Source: CADEEN01 sp963751775 (GTDB lineage Bacteria > Pseudomonadota > Gammaproteobacteria > Burkholderiales > Burkholderiaceae_C). Taken from it: a DNA stretch of 64,000 nt. The position numbers and the translations under genes are program-made. The notes under the pieces are model-generated. The model did no database searches. It was not told the DNA's origin and was given only the letters and a program-made list of their open reading frames with translations. Numbering within the stretch: the stretch's first letter is position 1; each line of letters begins with the position of its first letter. The stretch spans positions 11,573-75,572 of the forward strand of contig CAVVVW010000005.1 of NCBI GenBank assembly GCA_963751775.1, read 5' to 3'. Of this stretch, positions 51,185 through 61,686 are shown piece by piece.

Positions 51185-51669
51185 CACGACGGTGAGCGTG
51201 CGGGTGCTCGCCGATCCGATGCGGGTCTACCGCATCGGTGATCCGCGCGGCACCTATCCGATCTACAGCGGCGAGGGTGCCTCACGGATCGAGGGTCGCT
51301 GGCACGAGAAAGGTCAGGAGGTCATCTACACGTCGCGCCACTACAGCACGGCGCTCCTCGAAAAGCGGGCGCACTTCAACGGCGTGCTGCCGTCCAACCA
51401 GCACTACATCGAGATCGAAATTCCGAAGGGCGTGTCCTACGAGATTGTCACGAAGGATTTGTTGCCGGGTTGGCTCCGAGATGGCCAAGGCGCGTGCCGC
51501 CGGCTCCAGGTGGTATCGGGAAAAGCGGTCCGCGATCCTGATCGTGCCCTCGTTCGTCGCCCGCATCGAGGAGAACGTCGTCATCAACTGCACCCATCCG
51601 GACGCGGGCCGCATCCGGCCCGGTCTCGAGCATCCCGTCGCCTGGGACATGCGCCTGTTTCAGAGGTAA
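51165..51669 (+). CDS. RES-domain toxin (one frameshift)
   Basis: About 168 residues. RES signature: MRVYRIGDPRGTYPIYSGEGASRIEGRW with Arg and Tyr of the ADP-ribosyltransferase-like NAD site, YTSRHYSTALLEKRAHF, and LIVPSFVARIEENVVINCTHPDAG. RES toxins deplete NAD+. An indel near 51478 breaks the ORF. It is encoded just after, and overlapping, its DUF2384 antitoxin. Confidence 0.85.
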
Positions 51670-51696
51670 CGAGCGCGCGCGGTGCTGATCCGACCG

Positions 51697-52044
51697 TCAA
51701 TGGCGCGGCTTGTGCAATCCGACATGCGCCTCGATCCGCGCAATGCGTTCCGCCAAGATGCCATCGCATCCTTGCTCGGCGTGGTTCTCTTCAAGCCGCG
51801 CCACGCGCTCTTCCAAGTGGTCCACCCGCCGGACAACCGTCGGTAGCAAGTTGTTTCGCTTGGCCAGCCAATAAGGCAGGGCAACCTTCACGCTGGCGCC
51901 CCGTATCTCGTATCGGATCGCCTTCTTGGGCAGGAAGATCGACACTTGATCGCCAAACTTGTCGAAGTCGCCCATCGAAATGGCGAGCGAACGATCGCGA
52001 ACCTGACGGACAGTGGCTGTGATCTGAATGACTTTCGGATCCAT
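51697..52044 (-). CDS. Conserved-looking hypothetical protein with C-terminal coiled coil
   Basis: A 115-residue intact protein, MDPKVIQITATVRQVRDRSL at the start, with a beta-rich first half and a heptad-like second half (RRVDHLEERVARLEENHAEQ). No family is recognised. The frame extends upstream, but ATG 52044 is the likely start. It is convergent with the RES toxin. Confidence 0.5.
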   Translation of the reverse strand: MDPKVIQITATVRQVRDRSLAISMGDFDKFGDQVSIFLPKKAIRYEIRGASVKVALPYWLAKRNNLLPTVVRRVDHLEERVARLEENHAEQGCDGILAERIARIEAHVGLHKPRH

Positions 52045-52169
52045 CTGACACCCCACACGTGCACCGCAATGGCGCAAGGATGCGGGTTGAGCGATGTTAA
52101 CGCAACCAAACGACAGTTGAACGCCCAACCAAAATCTGGTGATCGCACGTTGGCGGCAATCGCCGCGTC

Positions 52170-53343
52170 TCACCGCGCCGAGAGCAGCAGGCCATCGGGG
52201 CCGCCGCGCAGGCTCAGGCCCTGGGCCGACAGCGCGCGGGCCAACTGGTCGGCACCGCCAGGAAAACTCAGCGTGATCCTGGCGCCGCGCGATGACAGGC
52301 CGTCGACCTCGAGGTTGTCGATGCCGGGGGTTGCGGCGAGCTGCCGGCTGATCTGCTGCCACTCGCCCATTCCCGAAAATTCACGGCTACCTGCACCGGG
52401 CGCCCCTGGCCCCGAACGGCGCCGGAGCCCGGGCCGGGGTGCAACGGATTGCCCTCGGTCGGCGGAATGGATCGCGTGCCGACGGCTCGCGCGCGAGCGG
52501 CTCGCCGAACGGCCGGCGACCCGGAAGGCCCGGTGCGCTGGGCGGCGACCGCCCACTTCCACCGGCCGTCGAGGATCGAAAGGGGAACGGCTGCCAGCTC
52601 CGAGGTGTAGCCAAGGTCGCCGTCCTCGAAGCGATAGCTGCGCGCAGCGGACCGGCCGCATCGCGTCCGGCGAGGTGACCCGCTTGCGGGCGGCGGCCGC
52701 CTCGGCGACGGCGATCACGACGCGGTCCTTGGTACGCGCTGGCGAGCGTGCGAGGCCGGTCCCGTCGCCGACCAAGGCCGGATCGAGCGCTCCGGCCGTG
52801 AATTCGCGTCTTGAGCGGCTGCAAGCGACATGGGTGCCAGGGCATGATACGAGATCGAGGCCCTCCACGCCTCCTGCCACGTGGCCGTGCCCCGGCAACG
52901 ACGGCCTCGGCGGTTGGCCGGCGCGATAGACCGGCACGATGTCGATGCGGCGCCTGCTTGTCGAGGAAGGGGATGCCCTCGGCGTCGAGCAGCTGGCGGA
53001 CGGCCTCGGCCTGGAAGGAGAAATCGTGGCTGGCGATGTACTGGGTCGGGGAATTGCGCTCGGAGCGCACCGAAAAGCTGTCGATAAGGCCCGTCGCTTG
53101 GCTCGCTTGATCTCCAAGCCGGCGTAGGCCGTGACGGGCACGAGGCGCCTCAGCAGCGAGCGAAAGGCCGCCTGCTGGCCGTCTGCGATCGCCTGCTCCT
53201 TGGCCTGACCGCGTCGCTGGCGTGGCCTCGACGGGATAATTGCCGATGACGAAATCGGCCCTTCGGGGGCCCTGCGGTGCCCGGGCGCGGGCCAGCGACG
53301 GCATCAGGCCAGCCCCGAACACCAGGCGCCGCACCACCGCCAT
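52170..53343 (-). CDS. DUF2066 protein (heavily frameshifted)
   Basis: Joining three frames gives a ~390-residue protein of the DUF2066 family known in Rhodospirillales: ADFVIGNYPVEATA near the N-terminus, LIDSFSVRSERNSPTQYIASH, DFSFQAEAVRQLLDAEGIPF and IDIVPVYR in the middle, and a C-terminal GIDNLEVDGLSSRGARITLSF. The many breaks are probably sequence errors. It is divergent from purM, as I recall it in that group. A signal-like segment follows ATG 53343. Function unknown. Confidence 0.6.
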
Positions 53344-53632
53344 GTGGCCCAAATGCCGTCTCCCGACATCAAGCGTGCCCGCCCTCGCCGATGTTGATCA
53401 TCTTCGAGGAATAGTCGTCTGCGCACGTTGCCCAAGGCCCGCGGGATTGCATCCGGCTCGACTTTGATCGCTCATGCTCATTGACCGCACGACGGGGACC
53501 GTCCCCACTAGCCATGACCCTTTCGGGCGAAAGTGGGTTTCGCCGGCCGCAGGTGCGATCCCCCGATGAAGCCGGTCCCCGGGGGCTGAAGCCCGAGCCG
53601 CTCCGGCCCGCGCCAACCCTCGAGAGGGCACC
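53344..53632. other. Intergenic region DUF2066 / purM
   Basis: A 289-bp divergent gap that should contain both promoters. An AGAGGGCACC ribosome site directly precedes the purM ATG at 53633. No hairpin or RNA element stands out; no purine riboswitch-like structure was found by eye. Confidence 0.4.
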
Positions 53633-54778
53633 ATGAGTCGATTGGCCACAACGGGGCCCACGACGACCCCAATGCCCCGTCACCTACCGCGATGCCGGCG
53701 TCGACATCGATGCCGGCAACGCGCTGGTCGCGGCCATCAAGCCGCTGGCGAAGGCGACGCGCCGGCCGGGCGCCGACGCCGACCTCGGCGGCTTCGGCGG
53801 GCTGTTCGACCTCAAGCGCGCCGGCTTCAGCGACCCGATCCTGGTCGCCGCCAACGACGGCGTCGGCACCAAGCTGAAGATCGCCATCGACACCGGCCGG
53901 CACGCCACCATCGGCATCGACCTCGTCGCCATGTGCGTCAACGACCTCGTCGTGCAGGGCGCCGAGCCGCTGTTCTTCCTCGACTATTTCGCCATGCGGC
54001 AAGCTCGACGTGGCGGTCGCGCGCGCGCGTCATCGCCGGCATCGCCGAGGGCTGCCGGCAGGCCGGCTGCGCGCTGATCGGCGGCGAGACGGCCGAGATG
54101 CCGGGCATGTACGCAGGCGAGCGACTACGACCTCGCCGGCTTCGCCGTCGGCGCCGTCGAGCGCGGCGAGGTCCTGCCGCGCGCCGACATCGCCGCCGGC
54201 GACGTGCTGATCGGCCTGCCGTCCTCGGGCGTGCATTCCAACGGCTACTCGCTGGTCCGCAAGCTCGTCGCAGCGGCGAGGCTCGGCTGGGACGCGCCGG
54301 CGCCGTTCGCCGCCGGCACAGACGCTCGCCGAGGCGCTGCTGACGCCGACCCGCATCTACGTCAAGCCGGTGCTCGCCGCGATCCGCGCGACGGCGGCAG
54401 CGGGCCGGACGGCGCCATCAAGGCGCTGGCGCACATCACCGGCGGCGGCCTGACCGAGAACATGCCGCGCGTGCTGCCCGACGGGCCTGGCGCGCGCACA
54501 TCGATCTCGGCGCGCTGGCAGGCGCCCGCCGTGTTCGGCTGGCTCGCGCAGCGCCGGCAACCTCGACGACGCCGAGATGCTGCGCACCTTCAACTGCGGC
54601 ATCGGCATGGTGATCGTCGCCGCGAACGCGACCGCGCCGGGGCTGCTGCTGCGGCGCTCCGCGCCGCCGGTGAAGCGCCGATGGTCATCGGCCGAGGTCG
54701 AAGCCGGCCCGCGGTATCGTCAGACCGAGGCCAAGGGCAAGGGCGACGCCGAGGCCGTCGACTACATCGGCCAGCTGA
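53633..54778 (+). CDS. purM: Phosphoribosylformylglycinamidine cyclo-ligase (frameshifted)
   Basis: About 380 residues of AIR synthetase, step 5 of purine synthesis. Motifs across frames: TYRDAGVDIDAGNALV, FGGLFDLKRAGF, LVAANDGVGTKLKIA, GIDLVAMCVNDLVVQGAEPLFFLDY, GCALIGGETAEMPGMYA, LPSSGVHSNGYSLVRK, HITGGGLTEN, FNCGIGMVIVA. There are at least six breaks. PurM is essential in most bacteria, so errors are more likely than decay. It ends near a TGA at 54776-54778, just before the purN ATG. Confidence 0.85.
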
Positions 54779-54785
54779 GGTTCGC

Positions 54786-55473
54786 ATGCGGCGTCGCGAT
54801 GCGGCTGACGCACCGAGAAAGCGCGTCGCCATCCTGATCTCCGGCCGCGGCTCGAACATGTGGCGCTGGTCGAGGCCGCGCGCGGCGCCGGACTATCCGG
54901 CCGAGATCGCGTGGTGGTCTCCAACCGGCCCGACGCCGCGGGCCTCGCTGGGCGCACGGCGCAGGGCATCGCCGCGCTGGCCATCGACCACAAGGCGTAT
55001 GCCGACGCGCGCAGGCCTTCGAGCGGCGCTCGAGCGGCGCTGCTCGACGGCGCGCATCGAGCTCGTCTGCCTCGCCGGCTTCATGCGCCTGATGACGCCG
55101 GCTTCGTCGACGCGCTGGCGCGGCCGCATGATCAACATCCATCCCTCGCTGCTGCCGCTCTTCCGGGCCTCCACACCCACGCGCGGGCGCTCGCCGCACG
55201 GCGTGAGGCATCGCCGGCTGCACCGTGCATTTCGTCGTGCCGGAGATGGATGCCGGCCCGATCATCGCCCAAGCGGCCGTCCCCGTTCTGCCTGGCGATA
55301 CCGCCGACACTCTTGCTGCCCGCGTGCTCGCGGCCGAGCACCAGCTCTACCCGCACGCCCTGGCGCTGGTCGCCTCCGGCGCCGCCCGCCTGCAAGGGGG
55401 ACGGGTGGCAATCGCGGGCCCGATTAACCAGTCCGGCCGGCTGATCTCGCCCGAGGTGGCCTCAGCACGATAG
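54786..55473 (+). CDS. purN: Phosphoribosylglycinamide formyltransferase (frameshifted)
   Basis: About 225 residues of GAR transformylase, step 3 of purine synthesis. Motifs: RKRVAILISGRGSNM, LVCLAGFMRLMTP, INIHPSLLPLF (catalytic Asn and His), VVPEMDAGPIIAQAAVPV (catalytic Asp) and a PINQSGRLISPE tail. Several breaks between 54860 and 55210. It follows purM directly, the common purMN arrangement. A weak A/T-stem hairpin (GAAAAAGCTCGTTTTTC) follows just after the stop. Confidence 0.85.
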
Positions 55474-55700
55474 AAAAAGCTCGTTTTTCTGGACACATGG
55501 CGCGCCAAAGTGATGCGCCGTGGGTTCGCCGCATGGACAGCCCGGCCGGGCTGGTGTTACGAGACCCCAAGGGCGTGCGCGAGGCGCATGACCAAGGCAC
55601 GTCAGATGCCGAACCAATCGGCGTGAGGGGAACGCCATCGGGCGACGACCAACCTCGATAGGCCGCGCACATTCAGCGCGGGTGTGGGGATACAGACGCA

Positions 55701-57135
55701 ATGGCCGAGACCCAGATTGCAGCACCGGACGCAGCGCCTCCGGAGACCAGCGCCGCGCGACGGCGCAGCACGCCCAGGGTCTCGGCGAGCAGGAGAGCAT
55801 CTGGTTCAAGCTGACGCCGCTGCTACAAGGGCGAAGCCGCCAATCCGATGCGCGCGCTCATGCAGCTGACCGAGCGCTACGGCGGCGTGATCCCGGTCAA
55901 CATGGGCAACCAGCGCGTCGTGTTCCTGTCCGAGCCCGAGCACTTCAAGCGCGTGCTGGTCACCAAGGCCGACGACTACATCAAATATTTCGACGGCCTG
56001 AAGCCGATCTTCGGCAAGTCGATGATCACCCACGACGGCGCGCTCTGGCAGAAGATCCGCATGCCGCAGCAGCCGGCGTTCCATCCCGACATGTTCGCCG
56101 AGTACATCCCCTACTTCCTCGACCGCCATCCGCACCAAGATGGAGATCTGGGCGGAGCTCGCGCGAACCGGCGAGACGCTTCGAGATGGTCGAGCAGACC
56201 TGGACGCTCGCCGCCGACATGATCTGCAAGGCGCTGTTCGACCGCGACATGCCGTTCAATCCGCACTTCGTCTTCAAGTGCGTCAAGACCTACACCGACG
56301 TGATGAACCACAAGTCGGTCCGCCTGAAGAAGGTCGCGGGCGAGGAGTTCGAGATCACCGAGGAGGATGCCGCCAAGGCGATGGAGATCGTGGGCCGGCG
56401 TGCCGCCCGACGGTGATCGCCGCCGACCCGCGCGAGGAGCGCGAGCGCACGCTGCTGAAGATGATCGAGGCGGCCGTCGCCGATCCGACGATCCCCGAGT
56501 TCGACCAGCAGCAGGCGTCGACGAACTGAAGCAGTACCTGTGGGCCGGCACCGAGACGACGGCGCTGACGCTCGCCTGGGCGCTCTATCGAGACCTCGCG
56601 AAATCCCGAGATCGCCGAGCGCATCCGCCGCGAGGGCGAGCAGGTCTACGGCGACCGCGAGCCGACCGCCGCCGACTATTCCGCGCTCGCCTACACGCGC
56701 GCCGTGATCCAGGAGACGATGCGGCTCTATCCGCCGATCTGGGGGCTGATCCGCGTCGCCGCCAAGGACGACGAGATCGGCGGCAAGCAGATCAAGGCCG
56801 GCGACCGCGTCGTGCTGTTCGCCTACGGCGCGCATCACAATCCGAAGTACTGGGAGGAGCCGGAGGCAGTTCCGGCCCGAGCGCTTCATGGGCGACGCCG
56901 CCAAGAAGCGCAAGCCCTACACCTACATTCCGTTCGGCGGCGGCAAGCGCTCGTGCATCGGCGGCGCCATGAGCCAGGTCGAGAACACGCTCGCGCTGTC
57001 GATGCTGCTGCGCCGCTTCCGGCCCGAGTACGTCGGCAACGATACGCGCCGGCGAGCGAACACCCCGGCATCAACGCCACCGTCACCCTGACGCCGCGCG
57101 GCGGGCTGAATTTCCGGATTCACGAGCTGAGCTGA
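55701..57135 (+). CDS. Cytochrome P450 (frameshifted)
   Basis: About 475 residues. I-helix AGTETTALTLAW, K-helix ETMRLYPPIWGLIR (ExxR), and the heme-binding loop FGGGKRSCIGGAMSQVENTLAL with the axial Cys. The N-terminal half (YGGVIPVNMGNQRVVFLSEPEHFKRVL) fits bacterial CYP families related to fatty-acid hydroxylases. At least six frame breaks. No ferredoxin partner gene is adjacent. The stop lies 6 bp before a 19-bp tandem repeat. Confidence 0.85.
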
Positions 57136-57141
57136 GTCTTT

Positions 57142-57179
57142 TATTGCCGCGGTCCGCAACTATTGCCGCGGTCCGCAAC
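57142..57179. repeat. Tandem copies 1-2 of a 19-bp repeat, third copy split off by IS630
   Basis: Two perfect head-to-tail copies of TATTGCCGCGGTCCGCAAC at 57142-57160 and 57161-57179. A third copy begins TA at 57180-57181 and resumes at 58239-58257 after the insertion sequence. The unit has TTGC/GCAA arms around a CCGCGG core, so it is itself partly palindromic, like an iteron or operator array. Confidence 0.85.
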
Positions 57180-57181
57180 TA

Positions 57182-58150
57182 GAGCCTGTTCGTCTCATAC
57201 TCGAAGCATATCCGGCGTTGCGAAGTAGTTGGCGCATTCGTGCTGGGGTGAAGCGGTCGAGGAGGCTGCCGATGCTGTCGCCAGGTGGCTTCGACGGTTC
57301 GCTCCTCGGCCTTGCGCAGCAGTGTCTTGAGCTTGGCGAAGACCTGCTCGATCGGGTTGAGGTCGGGCGAGTAGGGCGGCAGGAAGAAGAGCCTCGCGCC
57401 GGCGGCGCGGATCGGCGCGCGGACGGCCGTTGCCCTTGTGGCTGCCGAGATTGTCCATGATGACGATGTCGCCGGGCTTGAGGGTCGGCACGAGGAACTG
57501 CTCGACATAGGCGCGGAAGCTCTCGCCGTTGATCGGGCCGTCGATGACGCAGGGCGCCGTCGATGCGGTCGAAGCGCAGGGCGGCGAGGAAGGTCAGCGT
57601 CCGCCAGTGGCCGTGCGGCACCTTGGCCATGAGCCGCTCGCCGCGCGGCGCCCAGCCCCGTGAGCGGCGCCATGTTGGTCTTGGTCCAGGTCTCGTCGAT
57701 GAAGACCAGGCGGGTCGGATCGATGCGTCGCCTGATAGCGCTTCCACCAGCGCCCGCCGGCGCGCGACGTCAGGCCGATCCTGCTCGCTGGCGAACAGGG
57801 TTTTTTTTGAACGCTGATGCCCTCGCGCCGCAGGAAGTTCCAGATCGGCCACGTAGCTCACCTCGATCCCGCGCTCGCGCAGTTCGCCGCCAGCAGCCCG
57901 TGCAGCGTCAGATCCGGCTTCTCCGGAAGGCGCGCCAGCAGCCAAGCCCGCTCACCCGCCAGCGCATACGGCCGCCGGCCGCCCATCGGCTTGGCCGCCG
58001 CACTGCCCGTCGCCCGATGCGCGCTGCGACCACTTCACCACGCTGGCAACGCTGACCTCGAAGACAGCGCCGCATCGCCCGGCAGGACTGGCCGGACTGC
58101 ACCGACGCAACCACCCGATCACGAAGATCAAGAGAATAGGGTCGTGCCAT
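57182..58150 (-). CDS. IS630 transposase (frameshifted)
   Basis: DDE transposase. It begins MARPYSLDLRDRVVASVQSG with a helix-turn-helix (SVASVVKWSQRA), and the catalytic core shows VFIDET-like sequence spread over frames, IVIMDNLGSHKG and FLPPYSPDLNPIEQVFAKLK. The C-terminus (NYF..NAGYAS) falls near 57200. At least five breaks; whether it is active cannot be told, since the same density of breaks affects housekeeping genes here. Confidence 0.8.
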
Positions 58151-58238
58151 GCCTGCTGGCCTCCTTCCCAGCAGCATCTTGAATCACTGATCGACCGATT
58201 TGGGATCCTAAACGATTTAATATTCAGAGAACGGGATC
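57182..58238 (-). mobile_element. IS630-family insertion sequence
   Basis: A 1057-bp element flanked by TA on both sides (57180-57181 and 58239-58240), the target duplication expected for IS630/Tc1. The ends are imperfect inverted repeats: GAGCCTGTTCGTCT on the left and GATCCCGTTCTCTG read inward from the right. It is inserted at the first TA of the third copy of the 19-bp repeat. One transposase gene fills it on the minus strand. Confidence 0.85.
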
Positions 58239-58335
58239 TATTGCCGCGGTCCGCAACGCCTTCGGCTACTGCGGCCGCGGGCTGCCTCTCGGTCGGCACC
58301 CTTACCTCGCGGCCTTCGGCCGCTCCGCTTCTTCC

Positions 58336-58470
58336 CCTTCTCCCCGTTCTTCACGGGGAGAAGGTTGGGATGAGGGGCAGGTTCTTGCGCTGCGTTGGAG
58401 TTTGCCGCCGCCCCTCACGTCGTGCTGAAAGCACGCCTCTGGCGTGACCCTCACCCCGCGCGCGGGGTGA
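58336..58470. repeat. REP-like hairpins between IS630 and msrA
   Basis: A hairpin with 10-bp arms, CCTTCTCCCC (58336-58345) and GGGGAGAAGG (58355-58364), is followed by GTTGGGATGAGGGGC, a pattern common in alphaproteobacterial intergenic repeats. A perfect 20-base palindrome TCACCCCGCG/CGCGGGGTGA lies at 58451-58470. The latter is 17 bp beyond the msrA stop and may terminate it. Confidence 0.6.
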
Positions 58471-58486
58471 AGGAAAAGTGGGTCGC

Positions 58487-59149
58487 TCACTCCGCCGCTT
58501 TAATCCCCGTTCCGATCGGGCAGGCGACGCCGGTGCCGCCGAGGCCGCAGTAGCCGTGCGGGACTTTGGCGAGGTACTGCTGGTGATAGTCCTCGGCGAA
58601 GTAGAACGCTGGCGCGTCCAGGATCTCGGTGGTGATCGCACCGAAGCGCTTGGCGGCGAGGCGCCTTGTCAAACATCTCTTTCGAGGCAACGGCCGCGGC
58701 GCGCTGCTCGGCGCTGTAAACGTAGATGCCCGAGCGGTACTGGGTGCCGGCGTCGTTCCCCTGTCGCATGCCCTGCGTCGGGTCGTGGCTCTCCCAGAAT
58801 ACCTTGAGGAGCTGCTCGTAGCTTAGCTTTGCCGGGTCATAGACGACCAGCACCACCTCGTTGTGGCCGGTCTGGCCCGAGCAGACCTCCTCGTAGGTCG
58901 GGTTCGGCGTGAGGCCGGCGGCATAGCCGACCGCGGTGATAGACGCCGTCGCTCGAGTTGCCAGAACTTGCGCTCGGCGCCCCAGAAGCAACCCATGCCG
59001 AACATCGCGCGCTCGACGCCGTCGGGATAGGGCCCTTTCAATTCGCGGCCATTGAGGAAGTGGGTCCGCGCTGTCGGGATCGGATCGGGGCGGCCGCGCA
59101 ACGCCTTGTCGCGAGCGACCATCTCCGCCTTCTTGCGGAAGAAGAACAT
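58487..59149 (-). CDS. msrA: Peptide methionine sulfoxide reductase A (frameshifted)
   Basis: About 220 residues. It reduces methionine-S-sulfoxide in proteins. The active-site motif is FGMGCFWGAERKFW; VGYAAGLTPNPTYEEVCSGQTGHNEVVLVVYDP, WESHDPTQGMRQGNDAGTQYRSGI and AEDYHQQYLAK follow. Breaks near 58945 and 58665. No signal peptide, so cytoplasmic. Confidence 0.9.
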
Positions 59150-59179
59150 GGGGTGCCTCTTCGCCTGCGCTGGCTGCCC

Positions 59180-60149
59180 CTACTCCGCGGCCTGGGGTAA
59201 CGCTCCGTCGGCGCCGATGCCGGCCTGATCGAGGGCCGCCTTGAGGCGTGCGATCTCGGCCGGTGGCAATTTTACAAGCGGCGGGCGGACCACGGCGCGA
59301 TCGAGCCGGCCGAGCATCACGAGGCATTCCTTCATGCGGTTGTGCATGTCGAGGAACGGCGCGGCATAAAACGCCTGCTGCATCGGATAGAGCCGGTCGT
59401 TGATGCGCTGGGCCGCGGGCGAGATCGTTGGCCTTCACTGCCTCGAACAGAGCGACCTGTAGATCGGGGACGACGCTGCCGGCGCCGGAGAGCAGGCCAT
59501 TGGCGCCCATGGACAGCGAGGCCATCAGCCACGCGCTGTGGGTCGTCAGCACATTGATCGGCCGCGACAGGCTCTGGAGGGTACGAATGTGCTTCTCGTG
59601 CAGCATCGGATCGGCGCACCAATCCTTGATGGCGCGGATGCTCGGCACGGTCTCGATGAGCCGCATGCAGCGTATCGAAGGGATAACCGAGGCCCGTCTG
59701 TTGCCGGATACTGGAAGACGATGATCGGCAGGTCGGTCGCGGCGGCAATGCGTCTCGAAATGCGCGAGCGCCATCTCGGGCGCAGTTGACCGCCGGCCGA
59801 CATACTATTGGGCGGGAAAACGAGTAGCGCGTCCGCGCCTTCCTTCCTCGGCCATACGGGCGATGCGGGCGGCCTCGAGGCTGCCGTCGGCATAGACGCC
59901 ATTGATCAACGGTACGCGGTCGCCGACCTCGGCCATCGAGACGGCGAGGATGCGCTGCTGCTCCTCGAAGGTGCAGGCGTGGATCTCGGAGGCGTGGCCG
60001 TTGACGGTGATTGCCGAGATACCGCGGGTCGCTGCGACGTGCGCCAAATGCCGGCGCGTTTCGGCTTCGTCGATCGAGAGGTCGTCTTTGAACGCCAGTA
60101 ACGTCGCGGGAATGACGCCTGCCGGCTGATAGGTCTTGAACCTTCCCAT
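59180..60149 (-). CDS. DapA-family (dihydrodipicolinate synthase-like) aldolase (frameshifted)
   Basis: About 322 residues of the class I aldolase superfamily. The Schiff-base Lys lies in IRAIKDWCAD and the catalytic Tyr in IIVFQYPAT. Other segments: GVIPATLLAFKDDLSIDE, ITVNGHASEIHACTFEEQ, DMHNRMKECLVMLGRLD. The substrate loop GxxGE is changed to NGHASE, so it is probably not lysine biosynthetic DapA but a keto-acid aldolase/hydratase. Breaks near 59425, 59685, 59750 and 59850. Confidence 0.75.
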
Positions 60150-60282
60150 TGGTACACCGCCTCCGATTCCAGACGCGCAATGGCGCGACGCTAGCATCGA
60201 GGTCGGCGGGCCGACAAGGGCCGATCATGCGTGCCGACAAAGCTTGCGAGGAATCAACGGGATACGAGCCATCGGGAGGCGA

Positions 60283-60359
<77 letters not shown>

Positions 60360-60630
60360 AAGAAAAAAGCGCGCCTATCGGGGCGCGACTGATGGCTGGG
60401 AGATACGCGAGCCCCGTGGCCAAGTCAAGGGGCGCCCCTCGAAGGCAAGAGGGGGCATGACGTGCGGATGGGGAAGCGGATGCGGAGAGGCTGGGGGCGG
60501 TCGAGATTGGGGCCGCAAGCAAGCGGCGACCGGGCGCTCACCGTCCGAGTCTTCTGGCCGTGGGCCGTGTCGCTGTATAGTCCGGCGGAAGGACGGTCCG
60601 TTTGCTCGGCCCGTTGCTCGGAGTGTCTGC

Positions 60631-61668
60631 ATGGATCGACGCCACGTCATCAAATCCGGTCTTGCGCTACCGTTCGCGTGGATGACCCGAGTGCTCGCCG
60701 ACGAGCCGGTTTTCATCGGTGACATGCACGCGCATTTTTTCCTCCGCGACGGCCGCCACAAGACGACGCCGATCGGCGAGAGCATGGCCGCGGCCAAGGC
60801 GTCGCTGGTCGCTTGGTCGATGTCCGGCGATGGACCATGGATCGGTCAGCAGCCGGGCCGCGGCTTCGTGCAGACGTCGATCCCGAAGCCCGGCGATACG
60901 TTCGCCTGGTTCCAGCGCCAACTGGGACGGACGAAGACCCTGTTGGCCGAGCAGAACCTGAAGATCGTGCGCAATGCGCGCGACGTTGAGCGGGCCCTCA
61001 AGGGCGAGCCCCACGTCGTGCTTGCCGTCGAAGGCTCGAACTTCATCGAGGACGACATCGGCCGCGTGAAGGTCGCCTACGATCTCGGCGTGCGCTCCCT
61101 CCAACTCGTTCACTATTCGCACAACACGCTTGGCGACTACCAGACCGTCGCGCCGGAGCACGGCGGCCTCACCGATCTCGGCAAGAAGGTCGTGCAGGAG
61201 TGCAACCGCCTGGGCATCCTGATCGACCTCGCTCATTCGCCGAGTAGTTCCGTGAACCAGGCGCTGGCGCTGTCCAGCGCGCCGATGGTGTGGTCGCACA
61301 GTTCGGTGACCGAGAGCGTGCCGCATTGGAGCATGTTTCCCCGGAAGGCGCGGCAGCTCAGGCTGCGCGACGCCAAGGTCATCGCGAGTAAGGGCGGCGT
61401 CATTGGATTATGGGCGCTGCGGCAGGACATGGGCTCAAGCCTCGAGACCTATGGCGATCGGTTGAGCACGCTCGCCAACACGCTCGGCGACAACCATGTC
61501 GCTTTCGGTTCCGACATGAATGGACTGGGGCGCAGCGCACTGGTCAACGAGTTCACCGATCTGCGGACGGTCGTCGATTATTGGCGCAGGCACGGCATGA
61601 ACGCCGAGCGCTTGCACAAATTGGCGATCGGCAACTACGCGCGCGTCCTCAGCAAGACGATCGGCTGA
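60631..61668 (+). CDS. M19 membrane dipeptidase family protein
   Basis: A 345-residue intact protein. It begins MDRRHVIKSGLALPFAWM, a Tat-like signal, then carries the metal motif FIGDMHAHFF (HxH), AVEGSNF (bridging Glu), LVHYSHN, LIDLAHSPSSS and VWSHSSV with later His, and FGSDMNGLG. These fit renal-dipeptidase/M19 hydrolases, which cleave dipeptides and some beta-lactam-like amides. The ATG at 60631 begins the signal directly; the 271-bp gap before it, after the tRNA, shows no other feature. Confidence 0.8.
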   Translation: MDRRHVIKSGLALPFAWMTRVLADEPVFIGDMHAHFFLRDGRHKTTPIGESMAAAKASLVAWSMSGDGPWIGQQPGRGFVQTSIPKPGDTFAWFQRQLGRTKTLLAEQNLKIVRNARDVERALKGEPHVVLAVEGSNFIEDDIGRVKVAYDLGVRSLQLVHYSHNTLGDYQTVAPEHGGLTDLGKKVVQECNRLGILIDLAHSPSSSVNQALALSSAPMVWSHSSVTESVPHWSMFPRKARQLRLRDAKVIASKGGVIGLWALRQDMGSSLETYGDRLSTLANTLGDNHVAFGSDMNGLGRSALVNEFTDLRTVVDYWRRHGMNAERLHKLAIGNYARVLSKTIG

Positions 61669-61686
61669 CGGCGCGGCGAACCCGGA

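Noticed and set aside
53344..53632. Purine riboswitch upstream of purM
   Set aside because: No three-way junction or conserved loop sequence is visible.
57182..58238. IS630 as the cause of the genome junction
   Set aside because: The element lies 6.5 kb beyond the junction and has its own intact TA duplication within alphaproteobacterial-like sequence.
59180..60149. Lysine-biosynthesis dapA
   Set aside because: The substrate-binding GxxGE loop is altered to NGHASE, so only the superfamily is called.
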